From Bosea vestrisii (GTDB taxonomy: Bacteria > Pseudomonadota > Alphaproteobacteria > Rhizobiales > Beijerinckiaceae): 64,000 nt of DNA. The stretch lies in contig NZ_CP126307.1 in NCBI RefSeq assembly GCF_030144325.1, positions 5,236,001 to 5,300,000 on the forward strand, written 5' to 3'. Positions 7,983 through 16,097 of this stretch are shown piece after piece. Under the pieces are notes generated by a model. The model was not told where the DNA came from, ran no database searches, and was given only the letters and a program-made list of their open reading frames with translations. Positions within the stretch are counted from its first letter, which is position 1, and every line of letters starts with the position of its first letter. A program made the translations under genes and the position numbers.

Positions 7983-9182
7983 TCAGCGCGCACGCTCGGC
8001 GAAGACGCTTTCGCAGCGTTCCAGCCCCCAATCCAGCTCTTCGCGGCTGATCGTCAGGGGCGGCGCGAAGCGGATGGTGTGCTCATGCGTCTCCTTGGTC
8101 AGCACGCCGGCATCGGCGAGGCGGGCGACGATCTTTTTCGCATAGCCGGCGCCGGGCGCGACCTCGACGCCGATCCAGAGGCCGCGCCCGCGCACCTCGC
8201 TGGCGAGGCCGATCGTCATCGCCACGAGCCGCTCTTTCATATAGGCGCCGAGCTCGGCCGAGCGCTCGACCAGCTTCTCGTCCTCGATCACCGCCAGAGC
8301 CTCGAAGCCGATCGCGGCGGCGAGCGCGTTGCCGCCGAAAGTAGAGCCATGCGAGCCGGGCCCGAACAATTGCATCACCGCGCGTGAGGCCAGGAAGGCC
8401 GAGACCGGATAGACCCCGCCGCCGAGCGCCTTGCCGACGATCAGCCCGTCCGGCTTCACGCCTTCGTGCTGGTGCGCGAACCAGTGGCCGGTGCGGCCGA
8501 GGCCGGACTGGATCTCGTCGAGGATCAGAAGGACGTTGTGCCGGTCGCAAAGCGTCCGCAGCGCCCTGAGATAGCCGTCCGGCGGCAGCACGATGCCGGC
8601 CTCGCCCTGGATCGGCTCGATCAGGATCGCGGCGGTGTTCGGCGTGATCGCTGCTTCCATCGCCGCCGCATCGCCGAAGGGAACGCTGACGAAGCCCGGC
8701 GCAAACGGCCCGAAGCCGTCGCGATAGCTCTCGTCGGAGGAGAAGCTGACGATCGTCGTGGTGCGGCCGTGGAAGTTGTTGTCGGCGACGATGATCTCGG
8801 CCCTGCCGTCGGCGATGCCTTTGACCTTGTGGCCCCAGCGCCTGGCAGCCTTGATCGCGGTTTCGACGGCTTCGGCGCCGGTGTTCATCGGCAGCGCCAT
8901 CTCCTGCCCGGCAACGGCGCAGAGCCTGGCCAGGAAGGGGCCGAGCGGCTCGGTATGGAAGGCACGGCTGGTCACGGCGAGGCGCTTCGCCTGCTCGTTC
9001 AGCACTTTCAGGATGCGCGGATGGCCATGGCCGAGGCTGACGGCGGAATAGCCGCTCATCATGTCGAGCCGCCGCACGCCGGCGACATCGGTAAGCCAGA
9101 CCCCTTCGCCATGGGAGAGCATGATCGGCAGGGGCGCGTAGTTCTGCGCGCAGACTTCCCGTTCGAGCACGATCGCGTTCAT
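7983..9182 (-). CDS. rocD: ornithine--oxo-acid aminotransferase
   Basis: PLP-dependent class III aminotransferase of 399 residues that converts ornithine and 2-oxoglutarate to glutamate semialdehyde. Visible features: the N-terminal YAPLPIMLSHGEGVWLTD typical of ornithine aminotransferase; MNTGAEAVETAIKAARRWG for PLP phosphate binding; LILDEIQSGLGRTG with the cofactor-contacting Asp; and the Schiff-base lysine in DGLIVGKALGGGVYPVSA. The start ATG 9180-9182 has a GGGAGAACCGCC site. The window also encodes ornithine cyclodeaminase and agmatinase, supporting an ornithine/arginine catabolic role. Confidence 0.92.
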   Translation of the reverse strand: MNAIVLEREVCAQNYAPLPIMLSHGEGVWLTDVAGVRRLDMMSGYSAVSLGHGHPRILKVLNEQAKRLAVTSRAFHTEPLGPFLARLCAVAGQEMALPMNTGAEAVETAIKAARRWGHKVKGIADGRAEIIVADNNFHGRTTTIVSFSSDESYRDGFGPFAPGFVSVPFGDAAAMEAAITPNTAAILIEPIQGEAGIVLPPDGYLRALRTLCDRHNVLLILDEIQSGLGRTGHWFAHQHEGVKPDGLIVGKALGGGVYPVSAFLASRAVMQLFGPGSHGSTFGGNALAAAIGFEALAVIEDEKLVERSAELGAYMKERLVAMTIGLASEVRGRGLWIGVEVAPGAGYAKKIVARLADAGVLTKETHEHTIRFAPPLTISREELDWGLERCESVFAERAR

Positions 9183-9307
9183 GGCGGTTCTCCCTCGTTT
9201 CTTCGAGGGTAGGCCCGCGAAAGCAGCCGAGGCTGGCTGCCACGCGGCCGCGCCGCAGCCGATTCTGTCGCGATGACGACAGAATCGGACAAATGCGGGC
9301 CGCGGCC

Positions 9308-9514
9308 TCAGCGGCGGGCGATCGGGATGACGAGATAGACCATGCCGAGCACCATGGGCGGCACGGCGAGCGCGGTCACCGACCAGGTCGACCAGCCGGT
9401 CGTCACCGGCGCCAGCGCGGTCAGGATCAGGTTGATCAGCAGATAGGCGCCGAGCATCAGCGTGCCCAGGAAACGTAGACGGGCGAGAATAGGATTGCGG
9501 GCTGCAGTAGTCAT
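9308..9514 (-). CDS. small two-helix membrane protein, DUF2798-like
   Basis: Protein of 68 residues with two hydrophobic helices (FLGTLMLGAYLLINLILTAL and a second ending PPMVLGMVYLVIPIARR), the layout of DUF2798 proteins. Starts GTG 9520 and ATG 9514 are both in frame; ATG 9514 is preferred because GAGGTGA sits at correct spacing. It is divergent from a TetR regulator, with two copies of a 13-bp repeat between them, so it is probably the repressor's target. DUF2798 genes are often found beside TetR regulators; their role is unknown. Confidence 0.65.
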   Translation of the reverse strand: MTTAARNPILARLRFLGTLMLGAYLLINLILTALAPVTTGWSTWSVTALAVPPMVLGMVYLVIPIARR

Positions 9515-9532
9515 TGTCACCTCTATAACGGA

Positions 9533-9574
9533 ACGATCCGTTTCGTTTCCAATTGATAGATACGATCCGTTTCG
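9533..9574. promoter_or_regulatory. two direct copies of a 13-bp operator-like repeat
   Basis: ACGATCCGTTTCG occurs exactly at 9533-9545 and 9562-9574, starts 29 bp apart, close to three helical turns. The first copy sits in a partly palindromic CGGAACGATCCG. Both lie between the DUF2798-like gene and the divergent TetR gene, as expected for tandem sites bound by that repressor. Function is inferred from position and repetition only. Confidence 0.6.
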
Positions 9575-9656
9575 ATATCAACTCGTTTGTTGCAAGACCG
9601 TGCTTGCAAGGAACGTGTCTGAGCGCCGGGCCGAGCTGAAGGTAGAGGGGTCGATC

Positions 9657-10259
9657 ATGAAGGCTGCGAAAGCCACGCCGCCGGCTCGCCGCGCCTCGAT
9701 CGGCGCAAAGCGCAATCCGGCCTCGCAGGCCGCGATCCTCGCCGCCGCCCGCGCCGTGCTGGCGGAGGAGGGCTATGCCGGCTTCTCGATCGACGCCGTT
9801 TCGCGCCGCGCCGGCGCCGGGAAGCCGACGATCTATCGCTGGTGGAAGAACCGGGCCGACCTGCTGATGGAGGTCTATGCCGCCGAGAAGGCGATCATCC
9901 GGGCGGTGCCGACCGATGATCTCGCGCAGGACCTCGTCGATCATACCAGAGCGCTCTGGGGCTTCTGGTGCGGCACCCCGTCGGGACGCACCTTCCGGGC
10001 GCTGCTGGCCGAGGCGCAGAGCGATCCCGAGGCGCTGGCGGTGCTGCGCGAGAAGTTCCTGCCCGAACGGTTGCGGGATGTCCGCGGCCTCTTCAACGCC
10101 GCCGCGGCGCGCGGCGACATCCTGGCCGCGGAGGTCGAGGCCAGGCTCGCGCTCTATCTCGGCTTCAACTGGTTCTACGTGCTGACCGACCAACTCGAGG
10201 CCGGCCAGGCCTCGATTCCGGCCGCGATGCGCCTGATCGCGGCGTCGACGCCGCGCTGA
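9657..10259 (+). CDS. TetR/AcrR family transcriptional regulator
   Basis: DNA-binding repressor of 200 residues. The helix-turn-helix lies at residues about 20-65 (AAILAAARAVLAEEGYAGFS, then AGAGKPTIYRWWKNRADLLM with the signature IYRWW). The C-terminal ligand domain is helical and resembles the TetR_C type with RTFRALLAEAQ. ATG 9657 has GAGGGG upstream; earlier in-frame codons would run through the operator repeats. Probably autoregulated and repressing the divergent DUF2798-like gene; it might also control the adjacent convergent MFS gene. Confidence 0.88.
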   Translation: MKAAKATPPARRASIGAKRNPASQAAILAAARAVLAEEGYAGFSIDAVSRRAGAGKPTIYRWWKNRADLLMEVYAAEKAIIRAVPTDDLAQDLVDHTRALWGFWCGTPSGRTFRALLAEAQSDPEALAVLREKFLPERLRDVRGLFNAAAARGDILAAEVEARLALYLGFNWFYVLTDQLEAGQASIPAAMRLIAASTPR

Positions 10260-10261
10260 GA

Positions 10262-11491
10262 TCAGCCGCTGGCGAGGGCTGCCCGTTGCCGGGCCTTCGC
10301 ATCCCACAGCGTCACCAGCCAGATCGCGAGGCCCGCGAGCGCGAGGCCGGCGCCGACCCAGCCGGTCGAGGTCCAGCCATAGCCGGCAGCGATCGCCATG
10401 CCACCCAGCCAGGGGCCGAGCGCATTGGCGGTGTTGAAGGCGCTGTGGTTCAGCGCCGCCGCGAGCGTCTGCGCATCCTGCGCGACATCCATCAGCCTCG
10501 TCTGCAGGGGCGTGCCGAGCCCGCCGCCGCAGCCGATCATGAAGGCGACAGCCGAGATCGCCCAGATATTGCCGGCAGCGAACGGAAAGAGCGCCAGCGA
10601 GCCCGCGGTCCAGATCAGGATGATCGCGATCGAGGCCATCGGCATCCGATCCGCCAGCCAGGCGGCAGCCAGGGTGCCGAAAGTCAGGCCGAGCCCGAAG
10701 ATCGCCAGCACGATCGGCACCATCGACGGCGCGACCTGTGTCACCTCGATCAGCGTCGAGGCGAGATAGGTATAGACCGCGAACAGCCCGCCGAAGCCGA
10801 CAGCGCCGATGGCGAGCGTCAGCCAGACTTGCCGGTGGCGCAGCGCGCCGAGCTCTCGCAGGGCGCTGGCGCCCGGCTGCGGCCTGTCCTTCGGCGCAAA
10901 CAAGGCGATCAGGATGACGGTGGTCAGCGCCAGCGCTGCGACGACACCGAAGCCCCAGCGCCAGCCGAGCACCTGGCCGAGCCAGTTCGCCAGCGGTACG
11001 CCGAGAATCGTCGCGATCGTCAGGCCGAGCATCACCCGCGCCACGGCGAGCGCGCGCCGGTTCGCCGGCACCAGCGAAGCCGCGACCAGCGCCGCGACGC
11101 CGAAATAAGCGCCGTGCGGCAGCCCGCTGAGAAAGCGGAACAGCAGCATCCAGCCATAGCTCGGCGCGAGCGCCGAAAGCCCGTTGCCGAGCGCGAAGGC
11201 CGCCATCAGCCCGATCAGCAAGGTGCGACGCGAGAGCTTCGTCGCCAGCACCGCGATGATCGGGGCGCCGACCACCACGCCGGCGGCGTAGACGCTGATC
11301 ACATGCCCGCCCGTCGGCTCGTCGATCCCGAGGTCCGCCGAGAAATAGGGCAGCAGGCTCATCACCGCGAACTCGGCCGTGCCGATGGCGAAGCCGCCCA
11401 TCGCCAGGGCGAACAGGACAAGGCCGACACGCGGCGCGGCGGCGGAGCGGGCAGGGCGCGCGAAGGCGTCTCCCGTGCTCGAAAGGCTCAT
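10262..11491 (-). CDS. MFS transporter, DHA1 (AraJ/PbuE-type) exporter
   Basis: Inner-membrane proton-coupled exporter of 409 residues with twelve predicted helices. Motifs include FAIGTAEFAVMSLLPYFSAD in helix 1, a motif-A loop ATKLSRRTLLIG, RFLSGLPHGAYFGVAAL in helix 4 and ALNHSAFNTANALGPWLGG in helix 11, the pattern of the arabinose-export/purine-efflux group. It converges on the TetR gene with a two-base gap. The substrate (sugar, drug or purine analogue) is not decidable. Confidence 0.88.
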   Translation of the reverse strand: MSLSSTGDAFARPARSAAAPRVGLVLFALAMGGFAIGTAEFAVMSLLPYFSADLGIDEPTGGHVISVYAAGVVVGAPIIAVLATKLSRRTLLIGLMAAFALGNGLSALAPSYGWMLLFRFLSGLPHGAYFGVAALVAASLVPANRRALAVARVMLGLTIATILGVPLANWLGQVLGWRWGFGVVAALALTTVILIALFAPKDRPQPGASALRELGALRHRQVWLTLAIGAVGFGGLFAVYTYLASTLIEVTQVAPSMVPIVLAIFGLGLTFGTLAAAWLADRMPMASIAIILIWTAGSLALFPFAAGNIWAISAVAFMIGCGGGLGTPLQTRLMDVAQDAQTLAAALNHSAFNTANALGPWLGGMAIAAGYGWTSTGWVGAGLALAGLAIWLVTLWDAKARQRAALASG

Positions 11492-11655
11492 GACGATGGT
11501 CCGGACGGATTATTGTTGGTCGCAGCGCGAGGACGCGCACTGCACTGCAACATAATGCTCAAGCCATGCGTGAATCGCAAGTGATTGCTGGTTCGGCTTG
11601 AAGGAAGCAGAAGCGCCATGCGAATGGTGCATGGCATTTCTGCTGTTGGCCGGAG

Positions 11656-12648
11656 CTAGAGCGAGATGCTTTGCCCCGCGCCCCGCCGCCAGGCCTCGCG
11701 GTAGGCGAGGTCGGCCGCCACCATGTCTTCCATGGCGACGCCCATCGCCTTGTAGATCGTGATCTGCCGGTCCGACGTCCGTCCCGGTCGCCGCCCCAGC
11801 AGCATCGCGCCAAGGTCGGTGCCGACCTCGGGGTCGATATCGGCCAACTCGCAGCAACCCACCGGTGTCGGTGCGAAGGCCTCCCGCGCCTCGACGAAGA
11901 GGCTGCCGCGGGCAATCAGATCGACCGGCAGCTCGCCGCCGGGTGGCGCGACACCGACCGAGGACACATGCGTTCCCGGTTGAACCCAGTCTGCGGATAT
12001 CGCCGGGACATAGGAGTGCGTCGCGAGGCAGACGACATCCGAAGAACGCACTGCGGCTTCGAGATCCGCAACGGCCGTGACGCGCGGGTGACGCGAAGCC
12101 AGCGCCTGCGCATCGACGAAGTTTTTCGAGAACACCCGGATCTCCGCGAAATCGCGAACGAGCGGCAGCAGGTTGAGGTGCTGGCTGGCCTGGACGCCGG
12201 CGCCCACCACGGTCGCGACCCTGGCATCGCGCCGGGCGAGCTCCCGCACTGAGAGGACGGCCGAGCCGGAGGTGCGGACCGCGGTGATGTAGGTGCCATC
12301 CATGATGCAGACGGGCATCCCCGTCTCCGGATCAAAGAGGTGGATCGTCGCGAGGTGGCTCGGGATGCCCCGGGCGATGTTGCCTTCGAAGACGTTGACC
12401 AGTTTGACGGTCAGATGCATGCCCGCCATCCAGGCCGGCATCGCCAGCGAATAGCCCGCATCCGGTATGTCGAGTTGTGGCCGCGCTGGAATGACGACGC
12501 GGCCGTCGGCGAGGGCCTTGAAGCCCTCCGCCAGCGCGTCGAGCAGCTTGCGCAGGTCGATACAGTCTCTGATCTCCGTTTCGCTCAGCGAAAGAAGCGC
12601 GATCTCGCCTTTTGCGTGATTGCTCGATGCAGGTCGTGTGCTGTCCAT
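11656..12648 (-). CDS. ornithine cyclodeaminase family protein
   Basis: NAD-dependent enzyme of 330 residues from the ornithine cyclodeaminase/mu-crystallin family (ornithine to proline plus ammonia, or related imine reduction). It shows the substrate-binding VKLVNVFEGN with catalytic-region lysine, MDGTYITAVRTSGSAVLSVR, the Rossmann motif VVGAGVQASQHL, and SVGVAPPGGELPVDLIARG. Start ATG 12648 is chosen because upstream in-frame sequence runs through the Lrp promoter region. Divergent from an Lrp regulator, the classic arrangement for amino-acid catabolic genes. Family members also include alanine dehydrogenases and ketimine reductases, so the substrate is not certain. Confidence 0.85.
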   Translation of the reverse strand: MDSTRPASSNHAKGEIALLSLSETEIRDCIDLRKLLDALAEGFKALADGRVVIPARPQLDIPDAGYSLAMPAWMAGMHLTVKLVNVFEGNIARGIPSHLATIHLFDPETGMPVCIMDGTYITAVRTSGSAVLSVRELARRDARVATVVGAGVQASQHLNLLPLVRDFAEIRVFSKNFVDAQALASRHPRVTAVADLEAAVRSSDVVCLATHSYVPAISADWVQPGTHVSSVGVAPPGGELPVDLIARGSLFVEAREAFAPTPVGCCELADIDPEVGTDLGAMLLGRRPGRTSDRQITIYKAMGVAMEDMVAADLAYREAWRRGAGQSISL

Positions 12649-12711
12649 AATGCTGCTTGCCTCGGTTCCGTTTCGGCGTTCAGTGCCCTTCAACGGTATT
12701 GCGGCAATCTG

Positions 12712-12758
12712 GCGTGATGAAATATGCTGATTTCGCCAAATTTGCGCGACTATCACGC
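12712..12758. promoter_or_regulatory. inverted repeat between Lrp regulator and cyclodeaminase gene
   Basis: GCGTGAT (12712-12718) and ATCACGC (12752-12758) form a 7-bp inverted repeat with a 33-bp AT-rich spacer. The spacer itself holds AAATATGCTGATTT-like dyads. The site lies in the divergent promoter region and is a good candidate Lrp-family operator. Confidence 0.45.
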
Positions 12759-12787
12759 AATTTGCCATGGAGAAGTGCGAATCCAAC

Positions 12788-13249
12788 ATGAGTGATCTTG
12801 ACCGCGTCGATCGGCTGCTGCTCGGGCTCTTGCAGGAGGACGGCCGCCGTACCGTGCTTGATCTTGCCCAGCGCGTCGGGCTCTCGCCGACGGGAGCGTC
12901 GCAGCGCATCAAGCGCCTGTTCAGCGAGGGCTTCATCCGCGCCGTCCGGGCCGTGCTCGAACCTTCGAAGATCGGGCGCGGCACGCTGATCTTCATCGAG
13001 GTCAGGCTCGATCACACTGCCCCGCATGTCTTCGACCGCTTCGCCGAGGCCGTCGCGAAGGCCCCCGAAATCATCGAATGCCACATGGTGATCGGCGGTT
13101 TCGACTATCTGGTCAAAGCCCGGATCGCTGACATGGCGACGTTCCAGGACTTCCTGCAGAGGGTCATCCTGCCGCTCCCCGGGGTCAGGGAAACGCACAG
13201 CTACGCTTCGATCGGCGATGTGAAGCCGGACGCGCTGCTGCCGCTGTGA
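12788..13249 (+). CDS. Lrp/AsnC family transcriptional regulator
   Basis: Regulator of 153 residues: N-terminal winged helix (LDRVDRLLLGLLQEDGRRTV, recognition helix GLSPTGASQRIKRLFSEGFI) and a C-terminal ligand-binding RAM/AsnC domain with HMVIGGFDYLVKARIADM. ATG 12788 matches the family's usual MSxLDxxD opening; an in-frame ATG at 12767 would add seven residues but lacks a ribosome site, whereas GGAGAAG lies 12 bases before 12788. It likely senses an amino acid such as ornithine and controls the divergent cyclodeaminase gene. Confidence 0.9.
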   Translation: MSDLDRVDRLLLGLLQEDGRRTVLDLAQRVGLSPTGASQRIKRLFSEGFIRAVRAVLEPSKIGRGTLIFIEVRLDHTAPHVFDRFAEAVAKAPEIIECHMVIGGFDYLVKARIADMATFQDFLQRVILPLPGVRETHSYASIGDVKPDALLPL

Positions 13250-13261
13250 CGACCGTCGGCC

Positions 13262-13849
13262 CTACGCAGCCTGGGTGATGGCGGCGACAATATCCGCGAC
13301 GCGCCGCACCCGCGAGACGCGCGGCAAGGTCGAGGTGATGGCAAAGGCGTGCAGATCCGCGCCGACCGAGGTCGAGGCATCCTCCGCCACGATCACGTCG
13401 TAGCCGTGCTGCCAGGCGTCGCGCGCCGTCGATTCGACGCCAAAGTTCGTCGCGATGCCGCCGATCACGACAGTCTCGATCCGCCGCCGCCGGAACTGCA
13501 GGTCGAGCTCCGTGCCATAGAAGGCGCTCCAGTTCCGCTTGGTGACGCAGACGGCGGCTGGCAGCGCCGCGATCTCGGGCGTGAGCTCGGACCAGTCCGG
13601 CGGGAAGCCGTCCGGCGGCAGCATCATCGGATGATCGATGGCCTGCGGCGGCAGATCGGAGCGGTCGGGCGAGAACGCGACCCTGACCGTCGCGATCAGG
13701 CCGCCGGCTGCGGCGAAGGCCTGCCCGAGCGTGGCCGTATTGGCGATGAGGGTTGTCCGGTCATAGGGTGCGAGTGGGAAGGCGAGCGTTCCCTTCTGCA
13801 TGTCGATGAGAACGAGGGCGGTTTTGCGAGGGTCGAGCTGGAGCGTCAT
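13262..13849 (-). CDS. isochorismatase-fold cysteine hydrolase
   Basis: Hydrolase of 195 residues. The triad of the family is visible: Asp in ALVLIDMQKG, Lys in VCVTKRNWSAFYGTELD, and the cysteine position in VVIGGIATNFGVESTARDA, where the usual Cys after GGIAT is replaced by Asn-Phe-Gly. The canonical motif is G-x-x-T-x-x-C-V, so loss of the nucleophile is a real oddity and activity may differ. It is divergent from a TetR regulator with palindromic sites between, so it is probably regulated by it. Confidence 0.82.
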   Translation of the reverse strand: MTLQLDPRKTALVLIDMQKGTLAFPLAPYDRTTLIANTATLGQAFAAAGGLIATVRVAFSPDRSDLPPQAIDHPMMLPPDGFPPDWSELTPEIAALPAAVCVTKRNWSAFYGTELDLQFRRRRIETVVIGGIATNFGVESTARDAWQHGYDVIVAEDASTSVGADLHAFAITSTLPRVSRVRRVADIVAAITQAA

Positions 13850-13890
13850 CAGGGACTCCGTCAGGGAGCGTGGCCGAAGTCGGCCTTTAT

Positions 13891-13934
13891 ATGAGGGCGT
13901 CCTCATGTTTGTAGATTTATGAGTATATCCTCAC
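13891..13934. promoter_or_regulatory. two palindromic TetR-type operator candidates
   Basis: ATGAGGGCGTCCTCAT (13891-13906) is a dyad with arms ATGAGG/CCTCAT. A second, related dyad, ATGAGTATATCCTCAC, lies at 13919-13934; starts are 28 bp apart. The second copy contains the proposed ATG of the TetR gene, so binding would block both divergent promoters and the start itself. Confidence 0.6.
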
Positions 13935-14548
13935 AAAATACAAGCCCTCCGGTGGAGAAGAACGCCAAGGCGCCGAGTCGCAGTCGCGGTCTGAAGCGGG
14001 TCTCGGCGCTGCTTGACGGCGCCAGCGCGGTCTTCGCCGAGACCGGATACGAGGCGGCGACCATGACGCAGATCGCCGCGCGCGCCGGCGCCTCGATCGG
14101 CTCGCTCTACCAGTTCTTCCCCACCAAGGAGCATGTCGCCGCTGCGCTGCATGCCCGCCATCTCGATGCGCTCGCCGGCATGCTCGATCTGCTTGCGGGG
14201 GAGGTGCGCGGTCAGCCGGTTCAGGCGGCGGTGGATGCGCTCTTTGCCCGATTTGTTGCCTATCTCGAAGACAACCCGGCCTTCCTTGCCGTGGGCGAGC
14301 GCCGTAGCCTCGACCCTGCCGTCAAGAAGGAGGCGCGCGCCCGTTTGCGCGGCCGCATCGCGGCGTTGCTCGGCGCAGTTGCGCCGCCGATCGTCGAAGC
14401 GCGGGTCGCTTCGCTCGCTGCGGTGACCCTGCACCTGATCCGGGTCGCGGCGCTGCTGCGTGCCGATGACGATGAGAGCGTGCGTGCGCCGGCCATTGCC
14501 GAGCTGCGCGCCATGCTGAAGAGCCATCTCGCCGAGCGGGAAGATTGA
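13919..14548 (+). CDS. TetR/AcrR family transcriptional regulator
   Basis: Repressor of 209 residues. HTH at residues about 25-70: LLDGASAVFAETGYEAATMT followed by IAARAGASIGSLYQFFPTKE, with the SLYQFFPTKE signature. The C-terminal domain is alpha-helical. ATG 13919 has no ribosome site and lies inside an operator-like dyad, so the mRNA may be leaderless; GTG 13952 is an alternative. The product is expected to bind the two dyads at 13891-13934 and control itself and the divergent hydrolase. Confidence 0.87.
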   Translation: MSISSQNTSPPVEKNAKAPSRSRGLKRVSALLDGASAVFAETGYEAATMTQIAARAGASIGSLYQFFPTKEHVAAALHARHLDALAGMLDLLAGEVRGQPVQAAVDALFARFVAYLEDNPAFLAVGERRSLDPAVKKEARARLRGRIAALLGAVAPPIVEARVASLAAVTLHLIRVAALLRADDDESVRAPAIAELRAMLKSHLAERED

Positions 14549-14562
14549 GCCGGAGCTGCCTG

Positions 14563-15048
14563 CTACTCCTCCAGCAGTGGATAGCCATCGAAATCCTTCA
14601 GCGCTTTCAGCGCGAAGGTGGTCGCGATCCGGGCGATGCCAAGCTGGTTGTCGGCGAGCCAGGCACCGGTCAACTCCTCATAGGCTGCAAGCGAGTGCGC
14701 GACGATGCGCGCGAGATAGTCGGCATCGCCGCTGATCACCAGGAGCTCGACAACGTCAGGGTAGGCGCGCAGCACCTTCTCGACCCGCTCGCGCCGGCCG
14801 ACCGAATGGTCGCGCAGCGAGATCTGCGCGAAAGCGATGATGGCGTGTCCGGCGAGCTCGGGCGAGAGCCTTGCGCCATAGCCGGCGATCAGCCCGGAGG
14901 TCTCCAGCCGGCGCATCCGCTCCAGGCAGGGCCGGGCCGAGAGCCCGACCCGTTCCGACAGGGCCTGGTTGGTGATCCGGCCCTCCGCCCGCAGGATCGC
15001 GATGATCTGGCGATCGATCGCGTCGAGCTGGAGCGCCTTTCGCTTCAC
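14563..15048 (-). CDS. Lrp/AsnC family transcriptional regulator
   Basis: Regulator of 161 residues. Winged helix LDAIDRQIIAILRAEGRITN and recognition helix LSARPCLERMRRLETSGLI, then the RAM domain (VVELLVISGDADYLARIVAH). Start GTG 15046-15048 overlaps the agmatinase stop as GTGA, making it the last gene of the operon 18179-14563. Co-transcription with agmatinase suggests it responds to arginine, agmatine or ornithine. A longer N-terminus from an upstream start inside agmatinase is not supported. Confidence 0.88.
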   Translation of the reverse strand: MKRKALQLDAIDRQIIAILRAEGRITNQALSERVGLSARPCLERMRRLETSGLIAGYGARLSPELAGHAIIAFAQISLRDHSVGRRERVEKVLRAYPDVVELLVISGDADYLARIVAHSLAAYEELTGAWLADNQLGIARIATTFALKALKDFDGYPLLEE

Positions 15049-16097
15049 GGCCTGCCCTTGCCGGCCGCTCTTGCCTCGGCGATCAGGCAGAGCTCGAGGA
15101 ACAGCACCTGCGCCGCGCATTGGGCCGTGTTGCTGGTCGCGTCGTATTGCGGTGCGACCTCGACCACGTCGGCGGCGACGATGTTGCGCCCCTTGAGACC
15201 GCGCAGGATGGCGAGCGCCTCGCGCGGGGTGAGCCCTCCAACCTCGGGCGTGCCGGTGCCGGGCGCGAAGGCGGGATCGAGCGAATCGACGTCGAAGGAG
15301 ACATAGGTCGGCTCGTCGCCGATCACGGCGAGCGCCTTGGCGATGACCGCGTCGAGGCCCATGCGGTCGACCTCGTCGGCATGGATCACGGTCATGCCGG
15401 ACTCGTAGGAGAACTCCCAGAGATATTCGGCGCCGCCACGGATGCCGATCTGGATGACGCGCTCGGGATCGAGCACGCCGTCGAGCACTGCCTGCCGGAA
15501 CGGCCCGCCATGGTGGAATTTCGAGCCTTCATAGGGGCCGGACGTGTCGCAATGCGCGTCGATATGGACCATGCCGACGGGGCGCTTCTCGCCGACGGCC
15601 TTCAGGATCGGATAGGTAATCGAATGGTCGCCGCCGACGCCGAGCGTCGAGACGCCAGCCTGCACGATCTGCTTGAAGGTCGCCTCGATATCCTCGTGAC
15701 AGCTTTCCAGCGAATAGCGCGAGCGGAACGGCACGTCGCCGATATCGGCCGCCTTGACCAGGCTGAACGGCGCGGTGCCGTTGACATGGTCCATCGGCCC
15801 CATGCGCTCGACGGCACGCACGGCGCGCGGGCCGAGCCGCGTGCCGGCCCGGTTGGTAACGCCGAGATCCATCGGCAGGCCGATGATCGCGACGTCGAGC
15901 CCGCCGAGATCGGGCTTGCCCAGCGCCTCCGGCTGATAGGGCGCGTTGATGAAGGTCGCGACGTCGGAGAACGGCCATTTGCGGCGGTCGCCCTGGAACT
16001 GCCCGGCCGCGACCTTGGCGAAGCGCGGATCATGGATGTCGGCGCCGCTCGCGTCGGCATAGCGCGCCCTGAGTTTTGCCAGCTTATCCTGATCCAT
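15045..16097 (-). CDS. agmatinase / ureohydrolase family protein
   Basis: Manganese (or nickel) ureohydrolase of 350 residues that would split agmatine or another guanidino compound to urea and an amine. Metal ligands are clear: GVGGDHSITYP, MVHIDAHCDTSG and SFDVDSLDPAFAPGTGTPE. It is some 30-40 residues longer than E. coli SpeB because of an N-terminal extension (about residues 1-50). The start overlaps the upstream gene by 14 bases. The family also holds guanidinobutyrase, guanidinopropionase and guanidine hydrolase, so the exact substrate is open; ornithine-using genes nearby favour an arginine-derived compound. Confidence 0.87.
   Translation of the reverse strand: MDQDKLAKLRARYADASGADIHDPRFAKVAAGQFQGDRRKWPFSDVATFINAPYQPEALGKPDLGGLDVAIIGLPMDLGVTNRAGTRLGPRAVRAVERMGPMDHVNGTAPFSLVKAADIGDVPFRSRYSLESCHEDIEATFKQIVQAGVSTLGVGGDHSITYPILKAVGEKRPVGMVHIDAHCDTSGPYEGSKFHHGGPFRQAVLDGVLDPERVIQIGIRGGAEYLWEFSYESGMTVIHADEVDRMGLDAVIAKALAVIGDEPTYVSFDVDSLDPAFAPGTGTPEVGGLTPREALAILRGLKGRNIVAADVVEVAPQYDATSNTAQCAAQVLFLELCLIAEARAAGKGRP

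Noticed and set aside
7983..11540. Single 1185-codon minus frame from the MFS region to rocD
   Set aside because: High GC keeps the frame open by chance. The upstream portion opposes or shadows MFS, TetR and DUF2798-like genes; rocD motifs begin at 9182.
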